A DNA stretch of 64,000 nt from Jannaschia donghaensis (GTDB lineage: Bacteria > Pseudomonadota > Alphaproteobacteria > Rhodobacterales > Rhodobacteraceae): NCBI RefSeq assembly GCF_001403795.1, contig NZ_CXSU01000011.1:872603-936602 (forward strand), given 5' to 3'. Made by a program: the position numbers and the translations under genes. Below, piece after piece: positions 27,106 to 35,530 of this stretch (the first letter of the stretch is position 1; each line of letters opens with the position of its first letter). The notes under the pieces were generated by a model. The model saw only the letters and a list, made by a program, of their open reading frames with translations, was not told the origin of the DNA and made no database searches.

Positions 27106-28553
27106 CAGCCGCCCATCCGGGATTCGAGTTGTTCGACCATTTCAGCCGGCACTTCCTCATCCTCCAACTGCGCCAAAAGGCGGGCCTTGCGGGCGTCCGG
27201 GATGCGGGTGTTTGCCTGCACGAAGGCCTTGAGCCGCGCGCGGCGTTCGGGGTCCAGCGTGACGAGCGCGGGCGCTTCGGGGGCCGCGCCGGGGCGCAGG
27301 GGGCGGACCTTGATGCCGATGCCCAGCGCCGGGGTCCGCTCGGCCACGATGTCGCGCCCGCCGATGCGCCCTGCCACCAGCACGTCGTCGCCCTGGCGGC
27401 GCAGCAGATCGACCTCGATCTCCTCCAGCCGGTCTTCGTCGCCCAGGGCCAGCACGGTTGATTGTGGCGACAGGGCAGTGGCGGGCAGGCGGATCGCACG
27501 CGCGATCGCGGGCTCCTCCACTTCGACGCGCAGGAAATCGCCGGGTCGGAAGCCTTCGGCGCTTTCCAATGTGGCAAAGACGCGCCGCCCGGTCTGGGTA
27601 TCGCCGACCGTGGCGCTTTCGCGGATGACGGTGCCGTCTGTGGCCAGCGTCAGGCCCTGCACGTCCAGCACGGCGCGGATCGGCGCGCCGATCAGCCGCC
27701 CCCGGTCGTCCAGAAGGCGGGCGTGCTGCGCCGTGGACAGGTTGAACACCACCTCCAGATCCGTTGGATCGACCAGCGTGGCGACCTGTTCGTTTGCCGA
27801 CACCAGCCCGCCCAACAAGACGGACACGTCGGACAATTGTCCGTCGAAGCCCGCCACGACGGTGCGGTCCGACAGGTCGCGGTCGGCGTTGTCGCGGGTG
27901 ATCGCGGCGCGTTCGATGGCCAGGCCCGCGCTGTCGATGCGGGTCTGCGCCTGCGCGATGGCACCGCGTCGGGTCAGGATGGTCTGTTCGGCCGCCGACA
28001 GGGCGAGTTCGGCGGCCTCCACCGCGGCGGTCGACCCGACGCCGCGTTGCGACAGGTCCTGCTGGCGGCGCAGGGCGGCCGATTGCAGATCGCGCTGCGC
28101 TTCGGCCCCCGCCAGCTCCGACTGGGCCAGGGTCAGTGCACGCTCGGCGTCGCGCAGCTCCGCCTCGGCCCCGGCCAGTTCGGCGCGGGCGACGGCCAGA
28201 TCCGCCTCGGCTTCGGAAGGGTCGATGCGCAGCAGGGTCTGGCCGGCGGTCACGGTGCCGCCATCCTCGAACCCCGGCGCAAGCTCCACCAGGCGCCCGG
28301 CGGAGGGGGCGCGCAGTTCCAGGACGCGGCGCGCGCGAACCTCGCCGAAGGTGGTCAGGATGGGTGTGATCGTCTCGGGCGCTGCGGTCAGGACGTTCGC
28401 CGCCAGCACCCTTTCGCGCGACGGAGGGCCGTCGTCTTCGCGGTTCTCAAGCTCCTGCAAGGCCAGATACGTGATCTGCCCGGCCCAAGCCAGAAGGCCC
28501 GCCGTCAGGGCGAGGAGGAACAGACCGACGAGGCTGCGACCGAAAAAGCGCAT
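27105..28553 (-). CDS. RND efflux periplasmic adaptor (membrane fusion protein)
   Basis: 482 residues. An N-terminal anchor helix (LVGLFLLALTAGLLAWAG) is followed by barrel and lipoyl-like halves around a long alpha-helical hairpin rich in Ala, Glu and Gln (about residues 120-220, with several AELAGAEAELRDAERAL-type heptads). It connects the RND pump to an outer-membrane channel. ATG 28553 gives MRFFGRSL; a longer frame to 28616 starts inside the promoter area and is not supported by a ribosome site. It is the first gene of the two-gene pump operon. Confidence 0.92.
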   Translation of the reverse strand: MRFFGRSLVGLFLLALTAGLLAWAGQITYLALQELENREDDGPPSRERVLAANVLTAAPETITPILTTFGEVRARRVLELRAPSAGRLVELAPGFEDGGTVTAGQTLLRIDPSEAEADLAVARAELAGAEAELRDAERALTLAQSELAGAEAQRDLQSAALRRQQDLSQRGVGSTAAVEAAELALSAAEQTILTRRGAIAQAQTRIDSAGLAIERAAITRDNADRDLSDRTVVAGFDGQLSDVSVLLGGLVSANEQVATLVDPTDLEVVFNLSTAQHARLLDDRGRLIGAPIRAVLDVQGLTLATDGTVIRESATVGDTQTGRRVFATLESAEGFRPGDFLRVEVEEPAIARAIRLPATALSPQSTVLALGDEDRLEEIEVDLLRRQGDDVLVAGRIGGRDIVAERTPALGIGIKVRPLRPGAAPEAPALVTLDPERRARLKAFVQANTRIPDARKARLLAQLEDEEVPAEMVEQLESRMGG

Positions 28554-28712
28554 GGAAACTCCGCTGTGGGGCGTGTTGCGATAGATAAGACATAGCACGC
28601 GCTTGCCAACACACACGTGCGCACAGCGACATTCCGTCGTCGGGCGGCGTGAAAAACCCGGATAGTGCCGGTTTCGCTGCGAAACGATAAGACCCGGAAA
28701 ATTAACGAATAA

Positions 28713-29255
28713 TTAACTCGGGCACGACTTGCGGCGCAGATGTTCGTCCAGGCGCGGCATGATTTCCACGAAGTTGCAGGGCTTGTGGCGGTAGTCGAGC
28801 TGATGGACCAGGATTTCGTCCCAGGCGTCGCGGCAGGCCGAGGGCGAGCCGGGCAACGCGAACAGATAGGTGCCGCCCGCCACCCCCGCGCAGGCCCGCG
28901 ACTGCACGGCCGACGTGCCGATCTTCTTCATGCTGACGATGGTGAACATCGTGGCAAAGGCGTCGATTTCCTTGTCGTAGACGTCGCGGTGCGCCTCGAC
29001 CGTGACGTCGCGGCCCGTCAGCCCCGTGCCACCGGTGGTCAGCACGACGTCGACAGCATCCTCGCCGATCCAGCGGGTCAGATGCTCGGCGATGCCGACG
29101 CGATCATCCGGGGTCATCGCGCGGTCCGCCAGCACGTGCCCTGCCGCGGTCAGACGGTCGACCAACGTATCGCCCGAACGATCGTCGTCCGCCGTCCGGG
29201 TGTCGGACACCGTGAGCACCGCGATGCGGCAGGGCAGGAATGTGCGGTCGGTCAC
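28713..29255 (-). CDS. moaB: Molybdenum cofactor biosynthesis protein B
   Basis: 180 residues of the MoaB/MogA family. The molybdopterin-binding fold is marked by IAVLTVSDTRTADDDRSGD near the N-terminus, VVLTTGGTGLTGRDVT and LFALPGSPSACRDAWDEIL. It adenylylates or binds molybdopterin in cofactor assembly. GTG 29255 overlaps the ATP-grasp gene stop (GTGA), so it is the last gene of a three-gene coupled operon. No other molybdenum cofactor gene is near. The 159-base gap upstream of the pump holds no recognised gene. Confidence 0.88.
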   Translation of the reverse strand: MTDRTFLPCRIAVLTVSDTRTADDDRSGDTLVDRLTAAGHVLADRAMTPDDRVGIAEHLTRWIGEDAVDVVLTTGGTGLTGRDVTVEAHRDVYDKEIDAFATMFTIVSMKKIGTSAVQSRACAGVAGGTYLFALPGSPSACRDAWDEILVHQLDYRHKPCNFVEIMPRLDEHLRRKSCPS

Positions 29256-30064
29256 TGCGATCTCCGGATGTGATGGGTGAGCGCGGCGACTATGGCGCCG
29301 ATGTCGGCGGCGTAGAACCCCGCGCTGTTGACCGCGTTGAGTTCGATCACGCCAAGCCCTGCTGCATCTTCGCCCACGTCCAGCACGTAGGCCGGCAGGG
29401 GATCGTGCAGCGCCACGGCCCGGCGGGCAAAGGCCGCGATGCGGCCCGGCAGGTCCGGCGCGGGATCGGCGTGCCCGTCCACGCCGTAGCGGCAGCCGGC
29501 GATCGGCACACCGTCCACGATCCAGACGCGCCATTCCGTCCGGCAGGGTCGGACCGGGGCGACAGCGAACAGCGGATCATCCGCACCGGCCCAATCCGCC
29601 CGGTCCAGCCCGTCGAGCCAGCGCAGCATCGACGTGCCGTCATGGAGGCGACCGGCGAAGACCTTGGTCTCCGCCTCGGGCCTCACGAAGACCTGGGTCG
29701 TCAGCCCCTCCGCCAGTCGGCGCAGGTCGGACAGGGGGTGGAAGGTTGCGGCCGCATTCCAGGCAAGCGGGCCGAGCGAGGAGACGACTGCCCGCAGGCC
29801 AAGCCCCGCCCCGTCCCAGCCGCAAGGACGCCAGCCGAGGTGGCGGCCCGCCGCGACGAGCGCCCCGTATCCATAGCACAGGACAGGGCCGGAGAGGGCG
29901 GGCGGCGGTCCGTCGAAGCGTTCGGTGAAGGGGATGACCCTTGTCCGGTGAACCGCGGCCCCCGTCGCCGCGATGGCGCGCGTCAGGATCTCCTCCTCCT
30001 CCGGGCGAATGGCTCCGTCCTGAAGGACCCAGGTGATATTCCGGGCCGTGCCGCCGTCGGTCAC
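29252..30064 (-). CDS. ATP-grasp domain protein (DUF4343-like)
   Basis: 270 residues. The C-terminal half shows ATP-grasp-like features: EWRVWIVDGVPIAGCRYG and the metal-binding end YVLDVGEDAAGLGVIELNAVNSAGFYAADI. ATP-grasp enzymes ligate a carboxylate to an amine or thiol through an acyl-phosphate; the substrates here are unknown. It starts with GTG overlapping the yghU stop and is overlapped in turn by moaB. The much longer open frame (to 31492) runs over neighbouring genes in another frame and is not one protein. Confidence 0.68.
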   Translation of the reverse strand: MTDGGTARNITWVLQDGAIRPEEEEILTRAIAATGAAVHRTRVIPFTERFDGPPPALSGPVLCYGYGALVAAGRHLGWRPCGWDGAGLGLRAVVSSLGPLAWNAAATFHPLSDLRRLAEGLTTQVFVRPEAETKVFAGRLHDGTSMLRWLDGLDRADWAGADDPLFAVAPVRPCRTEWRVWIVDGVPIAGCRYGVDGHADPAPDLPGRIAAFARRAVALHDPLPAYVLDVGEDAAGLGVIELNAVNSAGFYAADIGAIVAALTHHIRRSQ

Positions 30065-30879
30065 CGATCGAAATCGGCGCGGGCGTGGCGTTCGGGCAGT
30101 TTCAGGCTCTCGTCGTCGCCGAAGGCGCGGTTGACCATGCGGCCCCGGCGGACGGCCGGACGGGCGTCGATCCGTTCGGCCCATTCCATCACGTTCTTGT
30201 AGGAGCTCACGTCGAGAAATTCGGCGGCATCGTAAAGACGGCCCAACACCAGTTGCCCGTACCACGACCAAATCGCCATATCGGCGATGGAATAGCTGCC
30301 GGCCATCCAGTCGTTGTCGGCCAGATGCCGGTCGAGCACGTCGAGCTGGCGCTTGGCCTCCATCGCGTAGCGGTTGATCGGGTATTCGTATTTTTCGGGG
30401 GCATAGGCGTAGAAGTGTCCGAAGCCGCCGCCCAGGAACGGTGCGCTGCCCATCTGCCAGAACAGCCAGGACAGCATTTCGGGCCGCGCGTCGCCCAGGA
30501 AGGCGTCGTATTTTTCGGCCATGTGCAGCATCATCGCGGCACTTTCGAAGATGCGGACGGGCGTGTCGCCCGAGCGGTCCATCAGGGCGGGGATCTTGGA
30601 GTTGGGGTTCACGTCGACGAAGCCGGACCCGAATTGGTCGCCTTCGGAAATGTCGATGAGCCAAGCGTCGTAGTCGAAATCGTGCCCCGCCTCGATCAGC
30701 TCCTCGAAGAGCACCGTGACCTTCACGCCGTTGGGCGTGGCGAGCGAATAGAGTTGGTAGGGGTGGTCGCCCACCGGCAGATCCTTGTCGTGGGTCGGGC
30801 CGGCGACGGGGCGGTTGATGGAGGCGAACTTGCCCCCCGATTGCGTGTTCTGCCAGACTTTGGGGGGCGTGTAGGTCAT
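30061..30879 (-). CDS. yghU: Glutathione-dependent disulfide-bond oxidoreductase YghU (GST family)
   Basis: 272 residues of the Nu-class glutathione transferase family. The hallmark N-terminal extension (MTYTPPKVWQNTQSGGKFASINRPVAG) precedes the thioredoxin domain with DVNPNSKIPALMD and FESAAMMLHMAEKY, then the helical domain with FGHFYAYAPEKYEYPINRY and SIADMAIWSWYGQL. These enzymes bind two glutathiones and reduce disulfides; the glutathione-binding Asn-rather-than-Ser/Tyr pattern is typical. It is the first gene of the yghU/ATP-grasp/moaB operon, with 4-base overlaps between genes. gshA lies 8 kb away. Confidence 0.93.
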   Translation of the reverse strand: MTYTPPKVWQNTQSGGKFASINRPVAGPTHDKDLPVGDHPYQLYSLATPNGVKVTVLFEELIEAGHDFDYDAWLIDISEGDQFGSGFVDVNPNSKIPALMDRSGDTPVRIFESAAMMLHMAEKYDAFLGDARPEMLSWLFWQMGSAPFLGGGFGHFYAYAPEKYEYPINRYAMEAKRQLDVLDRHLADNDWMAGSYSIADMAIWSWYGQLVLGRLYDAAEFLDVSSYKNVMEWAERIDARPAVRRGRMVNRAFGDDESLKLPERHARADFDR

Positions 30880-30975
30880 GCGGTGTCCTTGGGCGTTTGA
30901 GTTGGGGCGCAAGATGGGGCGGTTGGCCAAGCCGTCCAACCGCCCATCCGGCAGGACGCCTGTGCGCGGGCGCAC

Positions 30976-31773
30976 CTAGCCGTCGAGTCGGGCGGCGAGG
31001 TCCAGCAGGTCGGCCCAGGCGTCGCGCTTGGCGGAGGGCTGACGCAGCAGATAGGCGGGGTGCAGCATCGGCAACGCGGGCCGGTCGAACCCGGTGGCCC
31101 ATTGGCCCCGCATCTTGGTGATGCCCTTCCTGCCAAGGACGGCGTTGCAGGCATGGTTGCCCATCAGGATCAGGATGTCCGGGTCGGCCAGTTCGACGTG
31201 GCGGCGCAGGAACGGCAGCATCATCGCCACCTCCAGCGGTTCGGGGTCGCGGTTGGACGGCGGCCGCCAGGGCAGGACGTTGGTGATATAGACGGATTTC
31301 GCCGCATCGTCCGCATCGCGGGCCATGCCGATGGCGGCGAGCATCTTGTCGAGAAGTTGCCCGGCGGCCCCGACGAAGGGCTTGCCGGCCCGATCCTCGT
31401 CCCGCCCCGGAGCCTCCCCGATGATCATGACGCGGGCGGCCGGATTTCCGTCGCAGAAGACGAGGGACTTGGCACCCAGGCGCAGGTCGCAATGGGGGTA
31501 GCCGGACAGCGCGGCGCGCAGGTCGTCGAGGGTGGTGGCGGCGGTGGCGGCCCGTTCGGCCTCGGTCACCGGATCGCTGTCGACGCGCAACAGCGTGGGG
31601 GCGGCATTGGGCGCGGCCTGCGGCGCGGGGGCCGTCGCGGCGGGCGGCATCCGATCGGGCAAGGCGTAGCGGTTGAGGGGCTGCTCGGCGATGCCCTCGT
31701 CACAGCCCATCTCCACCAGCCATTCGAGCGTGGCGGCGGCGGTGTGCGGGTCGATGTCGGGCGCTTCGGGCAT
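30976..31773 (-). CDS. Uracil-DNA glycosylase, family 4/5 type
   Basis: 265 residues. The first 65 are low-complexity, Ala/Pro-rich; the catalytic domain follows with GEAPGRDEDRAGKPFVGAAGQLLD (motif 1), TNVLPWRPPSNRDPEP, and the C-terminal MLHPAYLLRQP (motif with the active-site His). It removes uracil from DNA as the first step of base-excision repair. Cysteines at HCDLRL and LVFCDG may be part of an iron-sulfur site. It stands alone, 96 bases from yghU. ATG 31773 is the first good start; the frame reaches 32379 only over the next gene. Confidence 0.9.
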   Translation of the reverse strand: MPEAPDIDPHTAAATLEWLVEMGCDEGIAEQPLNRYALPDRMPPAATAPAPQAAPNAAPTLLRVDSDPVTEAERAATAATTLDDLRAALSGYPHCDLRLGAKSLVFCDGNPAARVMIIGEAPGRDEDRAGKPFVGAAGQLLDKMLAAIGMARDADDAAKSVYITNVLPWRPPSNRDPEPLEVAMMLPFLRRHVELADPDILILMGNHACNAVLGRKGITKMRGQWATGFDRPALPMLHPAYLLRQPSAKRDAWADLLDLAARLDG

Positions 31774-31869
31774 GGCACTGGGTAGCCCGTGAGGCGGTGC
31801 GGAGGGAAGGGGCGGATATCGATCGGCCGCGTCAAACTTTTGCCGGGAAGTCGTGTCAGGGGCCATCGC

Positions 31870-33272
31870 ATGATCCGATTGCCGACCCTCTCCGCCGCCG
31901 TTGCCTTCTTCGCTCTGGCGGCGCTTCCGGTGCCCGGCGCCGCGCAGACGGGGCCATGCGGGCCGGACGGCCATACGCAGACATGCCTGCTGGAAGAGGC
32001 GATGATCCTTTCGGGGCAACGCAAGCGCGGCGTCGGCGACATTCAGGACATGCTTGCGATCGCAGCGGTGGCCGAAGCGTCGGGACGGGTCGACATGTCG
32101 GCGTTCGCGCCCCGGTTCTTTGCACGGCTCGAAGACCGATATCCGTACGGTCCGGTCCTGTTGGATCTGCTGGACGCGAAGGTCTGTCTGGGGCACGGCC
32201 GAGGCATCGGGCCGGTTCTGGCGACGCAGATGGCGCGGCGGATCCCCATGCTGGAACGTGAGGTGACGGCCGAGGATCGGCGGATCCTTGGCAAGGATTT
32301 CGACCGGCTGCACGTCGTGGCCGTTTGTCTGGCATTGGCGGGCGATATCGACGGGCTTCATGCCCTGATCGCCGCCCATCCCGGTCGCGCGTCGAGCCTG
32401 GCCGGGGGCGCGGCGAACCGGCTGATGTGGCTGGGCGAGCGGGAGGCGGCCCGCGACCTGATGGGCCCTACGATTTGGCGGCTTGGGAGGATAAAATCCT
32501 GACCCGCCATGCGATCTGGCGGGGCGCGCTGTGGCGACAGGACATCGACGCCATCCTCGAAATCCTCCACGCGTCGGAAACGGAAACCTCGATGCACTGG
32601 CGTTTGCGAGAGGCGCATGACGCGATGTCCGACCCCGATCACCGAAAGCGCCTGATCGAGGTGGCGCGCGACCTGGGAAGCAATGCCGGCGAACCGCTGT
32701 CGGGCAGCGTTTTCACGCTGCTGGTAAAGGAACCTGCGCAGGCGGGTGACTGGGACGAGACGCTGGCGTTGATGGCGCGGCTCGACCCGGCCGCGAATGA
32801 AGTGCGGGCCACGACGATGGCCATGGCGCGCCTGGCCGGGGCGACGGGGACGTGGGAGGTCGTCGTTGACCTGATCGAGACGCACGCCCCGAAGACGCCG
32901 TCCGACGGATCACGGCGTTGGGTTCATCGAAATGCCCTCGCTCCGATCCTCGCGGCGGCTTACGATGCGGCGCTCGCAGGGCGATACGGCGACCTTCGTC
33001 TTCTTGTCGAAAAGTTGGCACCGCAGGACCATGTCACCGCCTACGCCGAATTCGGACGTGCCCAGGTCCGGGCGGGGCACCTGACGGGCGCATTGGCCAC
33101 CATGCGGATGCTTCGCGCGTTGCGGGCCGAGGTGCGCGAGGTGCGGAGCCTTCTGAGAGAGCTTGCAGTCGCTCTGGCGCAGGCAGGTCAAATCGAGGCG
33201 GCGGTCGGATACGCGCGGCAGTTGGGCGAGCCGGTTCCGCTGGCCCGCGTCGCCGTTCACGCCCCCCATTGA
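31870..33272 (+). pseudogene. Exported helical-repeat protein broken by an apparent -1 frameshift
   Basis: Two adjacent frames read as one protein. The first (ATG 31870, stop 32502) has a signal peptide (LSAAVAFFALAALPVPGAAQ) and ends out of family after RDLM; the second, one frame back, continues GPYDLAAWEDKILTRHAIWR and ends at 33272. Joining them at about 32463-32469 gives about 467 residues, rich in short helical hairpins like TPR/SEL1 repeats. A single-base deletion, or slippage on the heptamer G GGC CCT (32463-32469), would explain it. Function unknown; it lies just upstream of pyrB on the same strand. Confidence 0.7.
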
Positions 33273-33303
33273 TCGCACCCGACCGCTCCGGCACAAGGCG
33301 GAC

Positions 33304-34233
33304 ATGTTCACACAGCGCCACCTTCTGGGCATCGAGCCTCTGCACCCACTTGAAATCACGGCGCTGCTGGACCGTGCCGACCATTATGCCGAAGCCACGC
33401 GGGCGGGTCACAAGCACGGCGACGCCCTGACCGGACTGACGCAGATCAACATGTTCTTCGAGAATTCGACCCGCACGCAGGCCAGCTTCGAGATTGCGGG
33501 CAAGCGGCTGGGCGCGGATGTGATGAACATGGCGATGCAGGCCAGTTCGGTGAAGAAGGGCGAGACGCTGATCGACACCGCGCTGACATTGAACGCGATG
33601 CGCCCCGACCTTCTGGTGGTGCGCCATCCGCATTCGGGGGCGGTGAACCTGTTGGCGGAAAAGGTGAATTGCGCCGTTCTGAACGCGGGCGACGGGCGGC
33701 ACGAGCATCCCACGCAGGCGTTGCTGGATGCGCTGACGATCCGGCGGGCCAAGGGGCGGCTGCACCGGCTGACCATCGCGATCTGCGGCGACATTGCCCA
33801 CAGCCGGGTGGCGCGATCGAACCTGATCCTGCTGGGCAAGATGGAAAACCGCGTGCGTTTGGTCGGGCCGCCGACCCTGATGCCCGCGGGGATCGAGCAT
33901 TTCGGGGTCGAGGTGACGGACGACATGGAAGCGGGGCTGAAGGGCGCGGACGTGGTGATGATGCTGCGCCTTCAGAAGGAACGGATGGACGGCGGTTTCA
34001 TCCCGTCCGAGCGCGAATATTACCACCGCTTCGGGTTGGACGCGGCCAAGCTTGCCCATGCAAAGCCCGACGCCATCGTCATGCATCCGGGTCCGATGAA
34101 CCGCGGGGTCGAGATCGACGGGACGCTGGCCGACGACATCAACCGAAGTGTCATTCAGGAGCAGGTGGAGATGGGCGTCGCGGTGCGGATGGCGGCGATG
34201 GACCTGCTGGCGCAGAACCTGCGAGCGGCGTGA
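33304..34233 (+). CDS. pyrB: Aspartate carbamoyltransferase, catalytic chain
   Basis: 309 residues. Carbamoyl-phosphate site [13 protein letters not shown] (residues about 50-62), HPTQALLD and the aspartate-binding [12 protein letters not shown] all match ATCase. It condenses carbamoyl phosphate and aspartate in pyrimidine synthesis. Start ATG 33304; the length is as expected (about 305-315). In alphaproteobacteria it usually pairs with a DHOase-like PyrC/PyrX rather than PyrI, and the pyrC-like gene is 1.3 kb downstream with two membrane-protein genes between. Confidence 0.95.
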   Translation: MFTQRHLLGIEPLHPLEITALLDRADHYAEATRAGHKHGDALTGLTQINMFFENSTRTQASFEIAGKRLGADVMNMAMQASSVKKGETLIDTALTLNAMRPDLLVVRHPHSGAVNLLAEKVNCAVLNAGDGRHEHPTQALLDALTIRRAKGRLHRLTIAICGDIAHSRVARSNLILLGKMENRVRLVGPPTLMPAGIEHFGVEVTDDMEAGLKGADVVMMLRLQKERMDGGFIPSEREYYHRFGLDAAKLAHAKPDAIVMHPGPMNRGVEIDGTLADDINRSVIQEQVEMGVAVRMAAMDLLAQNLRAA

Positions 34234-34265
34234 CGGACGGCGGCCGAAGCTTCTGATCGGCATAT

Positions 34266-34753
34266 TTGGCGGAAGACGAGCGCATCCTGTGGCAGGGCGT
34301 GCCCAACCGCAGGTTGATTTTGCTGCGGCCAGCGGACGCAGGTCTCATTCCCTTCTTCCTGGTCTGGGGCGGGTTCCCAGCATTTTTCATCTTCCTCGTG
34401 CCCGCGATCGCTTTCCTCGTGATCCCCGTAATCTTTGTGGGCATCGGGGCCTACATGCTGATCGGCCGGTTCTTCGTGGATGGCTGGCGTCGAAAGTCGA
34501 CAAGTTATCTTCTGACCGACCGCAAGGCGCTGATAGTCCAATCCTGGCCCCGGTTCGTGGTCCGCGGCGTGTTTTTGGGCGGCGGTCTGGAGATTTCGCT
34601 GGAGGGGGCGGTCGATCCGGTTTGGGCCCGGATCGAGCGCGGAACGGCGACAGGATTTTCGGCCTTGCCCCGTCGGGCGTCGTGTTCGAGGACTTGGATG
34701 CGGCCACACGGATTTTTCGCTTGGCACCCGAGGCGCGCGACACGAGGGCCTGA
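34266..34753 (+). pseudogene. PH-domain-type membrane protein broken by an apparent -1 frameshift
   Basis: The frame opening at TTG 34266 encodes DERILWQGVPNRRL, two hydrophobic segments (LIPFFLVWGGFPAFFIFLV, IAFLVIPVIFVGIGAYMLI) and SYLLTDRKALIVQ, the pattern of bacterial PH-like (YdbT/DUF304-type) proteins. At about 34640-34655 the family sequence jumps to the -1 frame and continues GDRIFGLAPSGVVFEDL, ending at 34753 (RDTRA). One missing base (for example in GGAACGGCG) would restore the frame. The original frame instead stays open into the next gene. Position between pyrB and pyrC suggests a once-coupled membrane protein. Confidence 0.62.
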
Positions 34754-34925
34754 GCGGAGCATCGTGCGACTTTTGATCCGCTCGGTGCCGTTGGAAAACC
34801 GTCGGTTTGGCGCCAGAATGGCACCGGGGCCGGTATGTCGGATGCGGGCTCGGCCCGGGCGGGCGCAACCGGTTGCGGGGGTTCGGCGTTGGCCCGGTGC
34901 ACGACCCAAACCAGAGGACCGGACC

Positions 34926-35459
34926 TTGACCCTGACCCTTACGCCCCGCGACCCGCGAATCCACGTCTTTTCGGTCAGCGATGGCCCGATCAAACTGGCC
35001 CATCAGACCTATCTTTCGCAGCTGAGTGCCGAGGCCGAGGGCACGTCGCTGACCGAGGTCCTGGGCGCGCAGATCGATGCGACCTACGCCGAGGTCTTTG
35101 CGGTGCAGGATGTCCAGCCGATGGGCCTGCGCGTCTATCTGGGCCAAGCGCACGACATCCCGGAGGAGGCGCTGGCGGCGGATGCGGCGCGGCTGGATGC
35201 GCTGTCGGGCGACGTTCTGGTGCTGGCCCCGCGTGCGGTCGAAGGGCTGGAGTCGCTGTCGCCGCGCCCGGAGCTGACGCATATCGGCAGCTATGCCCCG
35301 GCAGAGGCCGACAACGCGCCGCGCGACCTACCCCCCGCCGCCAAGGAACCGAGTGTCGTCGCCGACGATCCCATCCCGCAGTCCGGCCTGTCGAAGACTA
35401 CGATCGGGCTGATCGTCGGGGCCGCACTGGTGCTGGCGGTGCTGATCTTCCTTTTGTGA
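34926..35459 (+). CDS. Conserved hypothetical protein with a C-terminal membrane anchor
   Basis: About 177 residues if TTG 34926 is used; the start is uncertain because no ATG precedes the conserved part and the upstream frame is continuous. The soluble part (TPRDPRIHVFSVSDGPIKLAHQTYLSQL) is followed by a proline-rich linker and one helix at the very end (TIGLIVGAALVLAVLIFLL), a tail anchor. No family recognised. It lies between pyrB and pyrC on the same strand. The segment 34754-34925 just before it holds no recognisable gene. Confidence 0.6.
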   Translation: MTLTLTPRDPRIHVFSVSDGPIKLAHQTYLSQLSAEAEGTSLTEVLGAQIDATYAEVFAVQDVQPMGLRVYLGQAHDIPEEALAADAARLDALSGDVLVLAPRAVEGLESLSPRPELTHIGSYAPAEADNAPRDLPPAAKEPSVVADDPIPQSGLSKTTIGLIVGAALVLAVLIFLL

Positions 35460-35530
35460 CGGACGGATCGCACCAGTGAGCCGTGCATCCGCGATGGACA
35501 GGCTGTCGCGCCTTGGATAACCCCGAAGGC

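Noticed and set aside
23281-28584. 1767-codon plus-strand open frame
   Set aside because: It lies opposite the RND permease and adaptor, whose families are unmistakable; its translation is Arg/Gln/His-rich low-complexity, typical of antisense frames in high-GC DNA.
29252-31492. 746-codon minus-strand frame as a fusion of ATP-grasp with upstream sequence
   Set aside because: The upstream two thirds are out of frame with real yghU and glycosylase genes and have no domain; the GTG at 30064 with a GTGA overlap is the proper start.
34266-35459. One protein of about 397 residues from the PH-like start to the tail anchor
   Set aside because: The middle of that frame (about 34650-34920) is Arg/Pro-rich nonsense, while the -1 frame holds the expected PH-family ending; two separate genes with a frameshift in the first explain it better.
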